This document shows positions 15,303 to 23,436 of a stretch of DNA of 64,000 nucleotides, piece after piece. The notes beneath the pieces were generated by a model. It worked only from the letters and a program-made list of their open reading frames with translations. It did no database searches and was not told the DNA's origin. The DNA is from Pseudomonas guariconensis. Lineage in GTDB: Bacteria; Pseudomonadota; Gammaproteobacteria; Pseudomonadales; Pseudomonadaceae. Where the stretch lies: positions 62,001 through 126,000 of the forward strand of contig NZ_JAMYBK010000011.1 in NCBI RefSeq assembly GCF_024127895.1, given 5' to 3'. Position numbers and translations under genes: made by a program. Numbering within the stretch: position 1 is the first letter of the stretch; each line of letters starts with the position of its first letter.

Positions 15303-16232
15303 TCAACCGATTCGCGGCTCCACCTTCACCCAGTAGCGGGTAAACCGCTTGACCCGTACCGGCAACGCCACTTCCAGCATCTCCAGGATCCGTTCACTGT
15401 CGTCCAACGGATACGACCCGGAGATCCGCAGCTCGGCCACCTGGTCGCTGCACCCCAGTTGCCCGTGCCGATAGCGCCCGAGCTCGGCGAGAAAGTCCGC
15501 CAGACGCATGTGCGAGGCCACCAGCATGCCGTCGACCCAGGCTCCGATATTGCGGTTCAGCGGTGCAATGTCATGCCAACCACCGTTGGCGAACCTGGCC
15601 TGTTGACCGGCCAGCAACGCTTGCCCGGCCAGGCTCGCCGAGCCACTGAACACCGAGACCAGGCTGAAGTCGGCGAACTGCCGTACGTTGAAACGCCCCT
15701 GCGTCAGTTGCAGCGCACCCCCGCCAGTGCGTAGCAGCAAGGGGCGCGGGTCCTTGGCCACCTGCAATTGCACTTCACCTTCGAGCAGGCGCACCTGCCG
15801 TTGCTGGCCATCGAAACGTACGTCGGCGGCACTGCGAGTGTTGAGCTGCAACAGGCTGCCGTCGTCCAGGTGCATCCGCCGGCGCTGGCCGACCGGGCTA
15901 CGGTAGTCGGCCATCAGCCCTGGCAGGGGATTGTGCTGTCGCAAGCCCAGCCCCGTGGCACTGGCCACGCCGACCAGCAACAGCGCCTTGAGCGCTCGCC
16001 GCCGCGCAGGAGAGGGGGGCGCCTGCAGCGTGGCGTGCACCACCGGCGAGGCCACCCCGCGCAAGCGTTGGTTGACCTGCTGGATATGCGCCCAGGCGCG
16101 CTGGTGCTCGTGGTCGGCCTGCAGCCAGCGCTCCAGGGCCTGCTGCTGGGCCAGGTCGAAGTCCTCGCCCTGGGACTCGATCAGCCAGTGCACGGCCTGC
16201 TCGGCCACCTGCGGGGAGAAGCTGGTGTTCAT
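15303..16232 (-). CDS. fecR: FecR-family anti-sigma factor/sensor
   Basis: 309 residues. The N-terminal cytoplasmic domain (VAEQAVHWLIESQGEDFDLAQQQALERWL) has the tryptophan pattern of FecR proteins and the AWAHIQQ motif. A membrane segment near residues 84-100 (RALKALLLVGVASATGLGL) leads to a periplasmic FecR domain (RRMHLDDGSLLQLNTRSAADV) and a C-terminal STN-like domain. It would relay ligand binding at FecA to the FecI sigma factor. It overlaps the end of fecI by 4 bp. A 104-bp gap with an A-rich tract precedes fecA, leaving room for a FecI-dependent promoter. Confidence 0.9.
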   Translation of the reverse strand: MNTSFSPQVAEQAVHWLIESQGEDFDLAQQQALERWLQADHEHQRAWAHIQQVNQRLRGVASPVVHATLQAPPSPARRRALKALLLVGVASATGLGLRQHNPLPGLMADYRSPVGQRRRMHLDDGSLLQLNTRSAADVRFDGQQRQVRLLEGEVQLQVAKDPRPLLLRTGGGALQLTQGRFNVRQFADFSLVSVFSGSASLAGQALLAGQQARFANGGWHDIAPLNRNIGAWVDGMLVASHMRLADFLAELGRYRHGQLGCSDQVAELRISGSYPLDDSERILEMLEVALPVRVKRFTRYWVKVEPRIG

Positions 16233-16723
16233 AGCGCGAAGTAGCAGCGCAGGGCTGCCTTGTTCAGGTAGCGCTTGACCGTGGCCAGCGAGATGCCCAG
16301 CTCACGGGCGATGTCGGCCTGGCCCAGGCCGTCGATCTGGGCCAGCAGGAAGGCCCGTTTGACCAGCGGTGGCAGGCCGTCGAGCAGGCGATCGAGTTCC
16401 AGCAGGGTCTCGAAGATGAGTGCCTTCTGCTCCTCGCTCGGCGCCACCTCTTCGGGAACCTCGGCCAAGGCCTGGAGATAGGCACGCTCCAGCTCCTGGC
16501 GGCGAAAGTGGTTGCACAGCACGCGCTTGGCCACGGTGACGAGGAAGGCGCGCGGCTCGACCAACTGGGGCGCTTCGCGGGCCTGTAGCAGGCGCACGTA
16601 GGTGTCCTGGGCGAGGTCCGCGGCGCTCTGCGGGCAGCCCAGGCGGCGGCGCAGCCAACCGGTCAGCCAGTTGTGATGGGCGTGGTAGAGGCCTTCGACC
16701 GTGGAAGAGAGGGCGCTGGGCAC
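16229..16723 (-). CDS. fecI: ECF sigma factor, FecI type
   Basis: 164 residues from a GTG at 16723. Region 2 is seen in LYHAHHNWLTGWLRRRLGC, DLAQDTYVRLLQ and EPRAFLVTVAKRVL. Region 4 (GLPPLVKRAFLLAQIDGLGQ, IARELGISLATVKRYLNKA) ends the protein. I prefer this start to an in-frame ATG at 16828 because GGAG lies 8 bp upstream and a Fur-like box lies at 16758-16776, which would otherwise be inside the coding region. The extra residues would also be unlike the family. It heads fecI-fecR-fecA and should direct RNA polymerase to the fecA promoter. Confidence 0.88.
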   Translation of the reverse strand: MPSALSSTVEGLYHAHHNWLTGWLRRRLGCPQSAADLAQDTYVRLLQAREAPQLVEPRAFLVTVAKRVLCNHFRRQELERAYLQALAEVPEEVAPSEEQKALIFETLLELDRLLDGLPPLVKRAFLLAQIDGLGQADIARELGISLATVKRYLNKAALRCYFAL

Positions 16724-16757
16724 CGATGCGACTCCGGCGCCTTTCGACGCATCTGCA

Positions 16758-16776
16758 AGTAAGAATTGTTCGCATT
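16758..16776 (-). promoter_or_regulatory. Fur-like box for fecI
   Basis: On the minus strand AATGCGAACAATTCTTACT matches the palindromic Fur consensus core AATGAGAATAATTCTCATT at most positions. It lies 35 bp upstream of the chosen fecI start, as expected for iron repression. Confidence 0.65.
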
Positions 16777-16868
16777 GTATTCGGGCAGGGCGGTGCAGGG
16801 CAATCGCTGCCGATGCCATGCGGGGCAAAGCCCCCGCAAACCCAAGGCATCGCCCAGGCTTTGCCTAT

Positions 16869-16887
16869 GAGAATTGAAATCATTACT
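16869..16887 (+). promoter_or_regulatory. Fur-like box for the DUF3649-PepSY-DUF3325 operon
   Basis: GAGAATTGAAATCATTACT shares about 13 of 19 positions with the Fur consensus GATAATGATAATCATTATC. It lies 33 bp upstream of the DUF3649 start, placing the operon under the same iron control as the divergent fecI genes. Confidence 0.6.
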
Positions 16888-16919
16888 ATTGAGCCCCCGA
16901 TGCTTCCCGGACCGCCGCC

Positions 16920-17222
16920 ATGAAAAGCAAAGCCGGCCTGCCCCTGGCCTATCGACTGGCCGTGACCTCGCGCAGCCTGGCCGCCTTGCTGGGCGGCTAC
17001 CTGCTGGCCTCCATGGCGAGCGTGTGCATCTCGCTGCTGGCGCCGATGCGCCAGGTCGATGCGGCCTTGACCGGCATGATGCTGTCGTTCCTGTTCTACC
17101 TGCTGGCCTTCATCTGGTGCTTCGCCTGCCGTAGCGCCGCACGTGCCTGGCTGGGCGTACTGCTGCCGAGCCTGGTGCTGGGGGCGATCAACGGGCTGGC
17201 CTACTGGATGAAAAACCCATGA
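16920..17222 (+). CDS. DUF3649-type membrane protein
   Basis: 100 residues with three membrane segments (SLAALLGGYLLASMASVCIS, MMLSFLFYLLAFIWCFAC, WLGVLLPSLVLGAINGLAYW). The length and position, directly before a PepSY membrane protein and overlapping its start by 4 bp, fit DUF3649, which commonly accompanies iron-regulated PepSY proteins in pseudomonads. Role unknown; presumably part of an inner-membrane complex handling reduced or siderophore-released iron. Confidence 0.72.
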   Translation: MKSKAGLPLAYRLAVTSRSLAALLGGYLLASMASVCISLLAPMRQVDAALTGMMLSFLFYLLAFIWCFACRSAARAWLGVLLPSLVLGAINGLAYWMKNP

Positions 17223-18793
17223 AAGAGGGCTTCCGCCAGGCCATGGCCTGGCTGCACACCTGGACCGGCCTGATCTTCGGCTGGCTGTTGTTCGCCATCT
17301 TCCTCACCGGGACGCTGTCGTACTTCAAGGAGGAGATCAATCACTGGAGCCAGCCGGAAGTCCACAGCCATCCGCTCGATTCGATGGCGAGCCTGGGCCT
17401 GGCCCAGCGCTACCTGGAAACCAACGCCGGCAATGCCGGCAGCTGGTTCATCCGCCTGCCCAACGCGCGCGAGGCGGCGCTGAGCGTCAATTGGCGCGAC
17501 AGGGACGCCGGCGGGCGCCGTGGCTTCACCGGCAAGTCGCTGGACGCCCAAAGCGGCCAGGAGGTCGAGGCCCGCGACAGCCGCGGCGGCGAATTCTTCT
17601 ACCGCTTTCACTTCCAACTGGAGATGCCCTATCCCTGGGGCCGCTGGTTGTCGACCTTCTGCGCCTTCATCATGCTGCTGGGCCTGGTCACCGGCATCAT
17701 CACCCACAAGAAGATCTTCAAGGAGTTCTTCACCTTCCGCCCGGGCAAGGGGCAGCGCTCATGGCTCGATGGCCACAACGCCATCGGCGTGCTGGTGCTG
17801 CCGTTCCACCTGATGATCAGCTACAGCAGCCTGGTGCTTTTCATGTACCTGGTGATGCCGGCCGGCATCCTGGCCAGCTATGGCAGCCCCAACGGCTATT
17901 TCAACGACCTCTTCGGGCGCGACGAGCCGCCGAAGCTGGCCGGTGTCGCGGCGCCGCTGGTGCCGCTGCCGAGTCTGTATGCCAAGGTCCAGGAGCGGGT
18001 ACCGGGCGGGCGCATCGGTTACATCCAAGTGCAGAACCCCGGCGACGCCAATGCCCGCGTGACCTTCACCCAGGCCTCGGCAGATAACGTGGCCTACAAG
18101 CGCAGCGCCAACTGGACCTTCGACGGCGCCAGCGGCGAGCTGCTGAGCCAGGGTGCGCCGGAAAGCGCGGCGATGATGACCTCCTTCACCCTGGTCGGGC
18201 TGCACATGGGCAACTTCGCTGGGCCCTGGTTGCGCTGGTTGTACTTCGTCTTCGGCGTGGCCGGTACGGCGGTGATCGGTACCGGGCTGGTGATGTGGCT
18301 GGGCAAACGCCAGCTCAAGCATGCCAAGAGCGCGCACATGCCGGCTGAGCTGCGCCTGGTCGAAGTGCTCAACATCGCCAGCATGAGTGGCCTGATGCTT
18401 GGCGTGGCAGCGTTCTTCTGGGCCAACCGCCTGCTGCCGGTGGCCCTGCAGGGGCGTGCCGACTGGGAGGTCAATGCCTTCTTCCTGGCCTGGACGCTGT
18501 CGCTGGTCCACGCGCTGCTGCGCCCGGGGCGCCGGGCCTGGGGCGAGCAGTTGGGGCTGGGGGCGTTGGCGTTTGCTTTGTTGCCGCTGCTCAATGGCCT
18601 GAGCACTGGCCAGGGCCTGGATCATTCGATCGCCGTGGGCGACTGGGCCATGGCCGGCTTCGACCTCACCGCGCTGGCCACCGGCCTGTTCCTCGCCTGG
18701 GCTGCCAGCAAGATGCTGCGCACGCCCAAACCCACTGCCAAGCGTGCGCCGCGCGCGGCCAAGTCCGCCGGCGATACGGCGCAGGTGAATTGA
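17219..18793 (+). CDS. PepSY-domain iron-regulated membrane protein (PiuB-like)
   Basis: 524 residues. The N-terminal FRQAMAWLHTWTGLIFGWLL segment, a large periplasmic region with PepSY-like folds, LDGHNAIGVLVLPFHLMISYS near residues 182-202, and LVGLHMGNFAGPWLRWLYF near 324 form the four-helix PepSY_TM family. Histidines in the helices (HTW, HNAIG, FHLM, LHMGNF) suggest haem or metal binding. Relatives act as ferric-siderophore reductases in the inner membrane. The C-terminal ~25 residues are Lys/Arg/Ala-rich. It is coupled to its neighbours (4-bp overlap before, TGATG after) and sits behind a Fur-like box. Confidence 0.85.
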   Translation: MKEGFRQAMAWLHTWTGLIFGWLLFAIFLTGTLSYFKEEINHWSQPEVHSHPLDSMASLGLAQRYLETNAGNAGSWFIRLPNAREAALSVNWRDRDAGGRRGFTGKSLDAQSGQEVEARDSRGGEFFYRFHFQLEMPYPWGRWLSTFCAFIMLLGLVTGIITHKKIFKEFFTFRPGKGQRSWLDGHNAIGVLVLPFHLMISYSSLVLFMYLVMPAGILASYGSPNGYFNDLFGRDEPPKLAGVAAPLVPLPSLYAKVQERVPGGRIGYIQVQNPGDANARVTFTQASADNVAYKRSANWTFDGASGELLSQGAPESAAMMTSFTLVGLHMGNFAGPWLRWLYFVFGVAGTAVIGTGLVMWLGKRQLKHAKSAHMPAELRLVEVLNIASMSGLMLGVAAFFWANRLLPVALQGRADWEVNAFFLAWTLSLVHALLRPGRRAWGEQLGLGALAFALLPLLNGLSTGQGLDHSIAVGDWAMAGFDLTALATGLFLAWAASKMLRTPKPTAKRAPRAAKSAGDTAQVN

Positions 18794-19119
18794 TGTTGAG
18801 TATTGCCTTGATCGGTTTCGCCGGTTTTGCCGCCCTTTGCCTGGCCATGGAAAAGCACTTCAACGACCTGCTGGGGCGCAAGCCCGGTGCCCAGCTGGTG
18901 CGTGCTCTACGCATCGGCGGTTGGGTGCTGCTGGCGCTGTCGCTGGTGCTCGCGGTGCACCTGCGCGGCTGGGCGCTGGGCCTGGTGGAATGGATCGCGG
19001 TGCTGATGGCCGGGGTGACCCTGTGGGTCTTCGGCCTGCCGTACCAGCCACGCCTGCTGCTGGGGCTGGCTGCGGCGAGCCTGGTGCTGGGGCCGCTGCT
19101 GGCTGTCCTGGCTGTCTAA
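18793..19119 (+). CDS. DUF3325-type membrane protein
   Basis: 108 residues with three or four membrane segments (MLSIALIGFAGFAALCLAME, GGWVLLALSLVLAVHL, VEWIAVLMAGVTLWVFGLP, LAAASLVLGPLLAVLAV). The start ATG overlaps the stop of the PepSY gene by one base (TGATG). Short proteins of this type (DUF3325) close DUF3649-PepSY operons in pseudomonads. Function unknown; the iron context is inferred from the operon. Confidence 0.72.
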   Translation: MLSIALIGFAGFAALCLAMEKHFNDLLGRKPGAQLVRALRIGGWVLLALSLVLAVHLRGWALGLVEWIAVLMAGVTLWVFGLPYQPRLLLGLAAASLVLGPLLAVLAV

Positions 19120-19158
19120 GCTGTTCAACTGCCATTTGGGTAGCGGCCCCAATGCTGA

Positions 19159-20034
19159 CTAATTCGAGAAAGCGGCCCGGTATTCGCCGGGCGTCGCCCC
19201 CAGCACCTGGCGGAAGCGGTTGCTGAAGTGGCTGGCGCTGGCGAAGCCGCAGAGCAGGGCGACCTGGCCCAGCGGCAACTGGCCCAGGCGCAGCAACTGG
19301 CAGGCGTGGTGCAGGCGGCGGGCCAGCAGGTACTGGTGTGGCGGCAGGCCGAAGCTGCTGCGGAACATGCGGGCGAAGTGGTACTCGGAGAGATTGCAGC
19401 GCAGGGCCAGCTCGCCGAGGGTGATGGGCTGGTCCAGGTGCGCCTCGATGTAATCGACCAGTTGCCGGCGCTGGTGTGGCGCCAGCCCGCCTTTCAGGCG
19501 CACGCCCTGGCGCAGGCCGGCCTGGCAGAGCACCGCGTGGTCGATGACCTCGTGGGCCAGGCTGCTGGCCAGCAGGCGCTCGCCGGGTTCGCTCCAGTCC
19601 AGGGCGATCAGTTGGCGGAAGCGCCGGGCTTGCTGCGGATCGTCGAGGAAGGTCGCCTCTTGCAACTGCATCTCGCGTGGTTCGCGATCGAGCAGGCGGA
19701 TGCAGCCGAGGGCGAACTGTTCTTCGCTGATGTACAGGTGCGCCAGGCGGATCGGGCCATTGACCACCCAGTTCGACTCGTGGCCGGCAGGCATGATGCA
19801 CAGTTTGTCCGGCGCGCCCTTGTCGGCCGGGCGCTGGCGGCGAAAGGTGCCGGTGCCGTCGGCGATGTAGCACGACAGGGTATGGTGGCTGGGGGCCAGG
19901 TAGTCGCGGGCGTCGTCGCGGTTGCGCCACAGGGCTGCAGCCAGCCCGTCGCCCAGTTGCGCGCTCAGTTCCAGGCGGGCATGGGGCGAGGCGTGCATGG
20001 CATTGAAGACGTGCAGCTGGGTCAGTGGGGTCAT
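19159..20034 (-). CDS. AraC-family transcriptional regulator
   Basis: 291 residues. The C-terminal ~100 residues form the double helix-turn-helix: ITLGELALRCNLSEYHFARMF, then LGQVALLCGFASASHFSNRFR followed by the GATPGEYR signature. The N-terminal domain is cupin-like, with no recognised ligand motif. The ATG at 20034 has GAGGAAG 5 bp upstream. It is divergent from the EamA exporter, which it could regulate. The neighbouring iron operon ends 39 bp away on the other side and converges with it. Confidence 0.85.
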   Translation of the reverse strand: MTPLTQLHVFNAMHASPHARLELSAQLGDGLAAALWRNRDDARDYLAPSHHTLSCYIADGTGTFRRQRPADKGAPDKLCIMPAGHESNWVVNGPIRLAHLYISEEQFALGCIRLLDREPREMQLQEATFLDDPQQARRFRQLIALDWSEPGERLLASSLAHEVIDHAVLCQAGLRQGVRLKGGLAPHQRRQLVDYIEAHLDQPITLGELALRCNLSEYHFARMFRSSFGLPPHQYLLARRLHHACQLLRLGQLPLGQVALLCGFASASHFSNRFRQVLGATPGEYRAAFSN

Positions 20035-20160
20035 CGGCGCTTCCTCTCGATGCCATCCTACTGCGACGACCTCGGGCTGGCAGCCCCTGACGCTGCAAAA
20101 GCGCAAGTTTGTGCAAGCGTGGCGACGGAGGGGGAGGGGAGACTGTAAGTCCTGGCGAGG

Positions 20161-20199
20161 GCTGTGCCCTCGATCGCGGGCAAGCCCGCTCCCACAGGG
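20161..20199. repeat. Single REP element
   Basis: CCTCGATCGCGGGCAAGCCC then GCTCCCACAGGG is a solitary REP variant in the 249-bp gap between the AraC regulator and the EamA gene. Apart from this the gap shows only a weak ribosome site (GAGGAATT) before the EamA start. Confidence 0.65.
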
Positions 20200-20283
20200 A
20201 ACGCGTCGCTCTCGACGGCGTGGGGGCGGCGTGTCTTGCGGTGTGCCGGGCACCGACTTCGCTATGCCCGAGGAATTGCTGCC

Positions 20284-21186
20284 ATGAACCTATCGCTGTA
20301 CCTGCTCACCGTCTTGATCTGGGGCACCACCTGGATCGCCTTGAAGCTGCAACTGGGCGTGGTCGCCATCCCGGTGTCGATCGTCTACCGCTTCGCCCTG
20401 GCCGGGTTGATCCTATTCGCCATCCTCCTGCTGACCCGCCGCCTGCAACCGATGGATCGACGTGGCCACCTGGTCTGCCTGGCCCAGGGCCTGTGCCTGT
20501 TCTGCGTCAATTTCATGTGCTTTCTCACCGCCAGCCAGTGGATCGCCAGCGGCCTGATCGCCGTGGTGTTCTCCACCGCGACCTTGTGGAACGCATTGAA
20601 TGCGCGGGTTTTCTTCGGCCAGCGCATCGCGACCAATGTGCTCGGCGGCGGCGCCCTGGGGCTGCTCGGCCTGGGGCTGCTGTTCTGGCCGGAGCTGTCC
20701 GGCCATGCGGCCAGCCGCCAGACCCTGTACGGCCTGGGCCTGGCGTTGTTCGGCACCTTGTGCTTCTCGGCGGGCAACCTGCTTTCCAGCCTGCAGCAGA
20801 AGGCCGGCCTCAAGCCCATGACCACCAATGCCTGGGGCATGGTCTATGGGGCGGCGATGCTGTCGGTGTATTGCCTGTTCAGTGGCATTCCGTTCGCCAT
20901 GGAGTGGAATGCACGCTACATCGGTTCGTTGCTGTACCTGGTGATCCCGGGTTCGGTGATCGGCTTCACCGCCTACCTGACCCTGGTGGGCCGCATGGGG
21001 CCGGAGCGGGCGGCCTATTGCACGGTGCTGTTCCCGCTGGTGGCGCTGAACGTGTCGGCCTTTGCCGAGGGCTATCAGTGGACGCCGCCGGCACTGCTGG
21101 GGTTGGTGGCGGTGATGGCGGGCAACGTGCTGGTGTTTCGCAAGCCAAGGGCCAAGGCGCCTGCAGCGGTGGTTACGGTCAAGTAG
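20284..21186 (+). CDS. EamA/DMT-family exporter
   Basis: 300 residues with ten membrane segments in two EamA repeats; the first begins LYLLTVLIWGTTWIALKLQL and the second near residue 148 (LGLALFGTLCFSAGNLLSS). These transporters export amino acids or related metabolites. Specificity cannot be told. The basic tail RKPRAKAPAAVV is typical. GAGGAATT precedes the ATG. A long perfect hairpin lies between this gene and the convergent reductase gene. Confidence 0.85.
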   Translation: MNLSLYLLTVLIWGTTWIALKLQLGVVAIPVSIVYRFALAGLILFAILLLTRRLQPMDRRGHLVCLAQGLCLFCVNFMCFLTASQWIASGLIAVVFSTATLWNALNARVFFGQRIATNVLGGGALGLLGLGLLFWPELSGHAASRQTLYGLGLALFGTLCFSAGNLLSSLQQKAGLKPMTTNAWGMVYGAAMLSVYCLFSGIPFAMEWNARYIGSLLYLVIPGSVIGFTAYLTLVGRMGPERAAYCTVLFPLVALNVSAFAEGYQWTPPALLGLVAVMAGNVLVFRKPRAKAPAAVVTVK

Positions 21187-21203
21187 TGCTGCGTTGCCTG
21201 TGC

Positions 21204-21235
21204 GGCCCTATCGCCGGCTTGCCAGCGATAGGGCC
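21204..21235. terminator. Hairpin between convergent genes
   Basis: GGCCCTATCGC/GCGATAGGGCC forms a perfect 11-bp stem with a 10-nt loop. There is no T tract, and the sequence is related to REP arms (TCGCCGGCTTGCCAGCGA), so it may be a REP-derived bidirectional stop. Confidence 0.5.
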
Positions 21236-21254
21236 TGAGTGGTCAACCCATCGA

Positions 21255-22229
21255 TCAGTGTTTCCACACCTGCGGGTTCACCAGGTCCTGTGGCCGCCTG
21301 CCCAGCAGCGCCGCACGCAGGTTGTCCATCGCCCGGTTGGCCATGGCGTCGCGGGTCTCGGCGGTGGCCGAGCCGACGTGCGGCAGGGTCAGGGCGTTGG
21401 GTAGGCTGAACAGCGGCGACTCGGCCAGCGGTTCGCGCTCGTACACATCCAGCCCGGCGCCACGGAGGGTGCCGTCTCGCAGGGCCTCGACCAGCGCTGC
21501 TTCGTCCACCACCGGCCCGCGGGAGATGTTGACCAGGAAGGCGCTGGGCTTCATCAGCTTCAGCTCGCGCGCGCCGATCAGCTTGCGCGTGGCATCGGAC
21601 AGCGGCACCACCAGGCAGACGAAATCGGCTTCGCCGAGCAGTTGCTCCAGGCTGCGGTACTGGGCACCGAGCTCCTGTTCCAGGGCCGGCTTGCGGCTGT
21701 TGCCGCTGTACAGCACCTGCATGCCGAAGCCGAAGCGGCCACGGCGGGCGATGGCCGCGCCGATGTTGCCCAGGCCGACGATGCCCAAGGTCTTGCCGTG
21801 CACGTCGCTGCCGAACTGGGCTGGGCCCACGGTGGCTCGCCACTGGCCGGCCTTGGTCCAGGCGTCCAGCTCGGCGACCCGGCGGGCGCACCCCATGATC
21901 AGGGCAAAGCCCAGGTCGGCGGTGCTTTCGGTGAGCACGTCGGGGGTGTTGGTCAGGGCGATGCCGCGTTCATTGAAATAGGCCAGGTCGTAGTTGTCGT
22001 AGCCCACCGAGATGCTGGAGACCACCTCGAGCTTCGCCGCTCCTTCGAGCTGCGCACGGCCCAGCTTGCGGCCGACGCCGATCAGGCCGTGGGCCTCGGG
22101 CAGGGCTTCGTTGAACTGGGCGGCGATGTCGCCGAGCTTGGGGTTGGGCACGATCACGTTGAAGTCTTGCTGCAGGCGCTCGGCCATGGCCGGGGTGATG
22201 CGGCTGAAGGCCAGGACGGTCTTTTTCAT
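21255..22229 (-). CDS. 2-ketoacid/hydroxyacid reductase (GhrB/2-ketogluconate reductase-like)
   Basis: 324 residues. It has a D-isomer-specific 2-hydroxyacid dehydrogenase fold, with the NAD(P) motif GLGNIG near 152-157, the catalytic Arg in VNISRGPVVDE near 235, the Glu in YEREPL near 265 and the His in LPHVGSAT near 283. Pseudomonas homologues reduce glyoxylate, hydroxypyruvate or 2-ketogluconate. The Arg after the second beta strand of the Rossmann fold (SGNSRKP) favours NADPH. It lies 80 bp downstream of the LysR gene in the same direction and may share its transcript. Confidence 0.85.
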   Translation of the reverse strand: MKKTVLAFSRITPAMAERLQQDFNVIVPNPKLGDIAAQFNEALPEAHGLIGVGRKLGRAQLEGAAKLEVVSSISVGYDNYDLAYFNERGIALTNTPDVLTESTADLGFALIMGCARRVAELDAWTKAGQWRATVGPAQFGSDVHGKTLGIVGLGNIGAAIARRGRFGFGMQVLYSGNSRKPALEQELGAQYRSLEQLLGEADFVCLVVPLSDATRKLIGARELKLMKPSAFLVNISRGPVVDEAALVEALRDGTLRGAGLDVYEREPLAESPLFSLPNALTLPHVGSATAETRDAMANRAMDNLRAALLGRRPQDLVNPQVWKH

Positions 22230-22281
22230 CGGGCTACTTCTCTGCAAGGCGGGGAGGGCAGTTTCGGACTTCGGACTTCGG

Positions 22282-22297
22282 GCTGCAAGCTTGCAGC
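22282..22297. repeat. GCTGCAAGCTTGCAGC palindrome
   Basis: A perfect 16-bp palindrome lies between the LysR and reductase genes, next to a tandem CTTCGGACTTCGG. Related AGCTTGCAGCTTG strings occur at 36980-36998, 37063-37076 and 56080-56091, which indicates a small dispersed repeat. Confidence 0.5.
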
Positions 22298-22309
22298 TTG
22301 CGGCCCCCG

Positions 22310-23257
22310 TCAGTTGGCGATCAAAAGCTCGTGGGTCTTCAGGTCGGCCTCGTGCGCCGCGAGGATCTCGGGCAGGGAATTGCGCAGGTACTCGACCCAG
22401 GTCTTGATCTTGGCATCCAGGTACTGGCGCGAAGGGTAGATCGCGTACAGGTTCAGCTCCTGCAGCCGGTAGTCGGGCATGATCCGCACCAGGCTGCCGT
22501 CGCGCAGGCCGTCTATGGCCGAGTAGATCGGCAGCACGCCCACGCCCATGCCGCTGCGGATCGCGGTCTTCATGGCGTCGGCGGAGTTCACCTGGAACGG
22601 CGAGGTGGTGATGTTGACCATCTCCTGGCCTTCCGGGCCGTTGAACAGCCACTTCTCCAGGGGGATCACGGGGCTGACCATGCGCAGGCAGGCATGCTGG
22701 AGCAGGTCGGCCGGCTTGTGGGCGATGCCGTGCCTGGCCACGTATTCCGGGGAGGCGCAGACGATGCTGTAGGTGATCCCCAGGCGCTGCGAAACGAAAC
22801 CGGAGTCCGGCAGCTCGCTGGCCAGCACGATGGATACGTCGTAGCCCTCGTCGAGCAGGTCCGGTACGCGGTTGGCCATGGTCAGGTCGAAGGTCACGTC
22901 CGGGTGCGACTCGCGGTAGCGGGCGATGGCATCGACCACGAAATGCTGGCCGACCCCGGTCATCGAGTGCACCTTCAACTGCCCGGCCGGGCGGGCGTGG
23001 GCGTCGCTGGCCTCGGCTTCGGCCTCCTCGACGAAGGTCAGGATCTGCTCGCAGCGCATCAGGTAACGCTTGCCGGCCTCGGTGAGGGCGATGCGCCGGG
23101 TGGTGCGGTTGAGCAGCCGGGTTTGCAGATGGGCTTCCAGGTTGGAGACCGCCCGCGAGACGTTCGCGGTGGTCGTATCCAGTTGCGCGGCGGCAGCGGT
23201 GAAGCTGCCGAGCTGGGCCACGCAACTGAAAGCACGCATGTTTTGCAGGGTGTCCAT
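22310..23257 (-). CDS. LysR-family regulator, probably of the adjacent aromatic-acid efflux operon
   Basis: 315 residues. The N-terminus MDTLQNMRAFSCVAQLGSFT with DTTTANVSRAVSNLEAHLQT is the LysR helix-turn-helix. The effector domain belongs to the CrgA/AaeR-like branch (VHSMTGVGQHFVVDAIARY). It is divergent from the NodT-FUSC-DUF1656-HlyD operon, with 179 bp between the two starts. Control of that operon is inferred by analogy with AaeR. Confidence 0.88.
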   Translation of the reverse strand: MDTLQNMRAFSCVAQLGSFTAAAAQLDTTTANVSRAVSNLEAHLQTRLLNRTTRRIALTEAGKRYLMRCEQILTFVEEAEAEASDAHARPAGQLKVHSMTGVGQHFVVDAIARYRESHPDVTFDLTMANRVPDLLDEGYDVSIVLASELPDSGFVSQRLGITYSIVCASPEYVARHGIAHKPADLLQHACLRMVSPVIPLEKWLFNGPEGQEMVNITTSPFQVNSADAMKTAIRSGMGVGVLPIYSAIDGLRDGSLVRIMPDYRLQELNLYAIYPSRQYLDAKIKTWVEYLRNSLPEILAAHEADLKTHELLIAN

Positions 23258-23335
23258 GGGTCACTCTCAAGGTAGAGGACAAAATTGTGACATGAAGTAA
23301 CCTAAACGGTCTTCCGACTAAAGCCGGATTATCGC

Positions 23336-23348
23336 TGTTTTGGTAACA
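23336..23348. promoter_or_regulatory. TGTT-N5-AACA palindrome in the efflux promoter
   Basis: TGTTTTGGTAACA lies in the divergent region between the LysR gene and the efflux operon. It is a plausible LysR half-site pair. No other inverted repeat of comparable quality is visible in this gap. Confidence 0.3.
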
Positions 23349-23436
23349 AAGATTCGCAGGAATATGCGCTTATCGCCAGTGCGAGCGCCCCCTAGAATTG
23401 CCCGGCCTCATCCACCTCATCCGGGAAATCGCAGCT

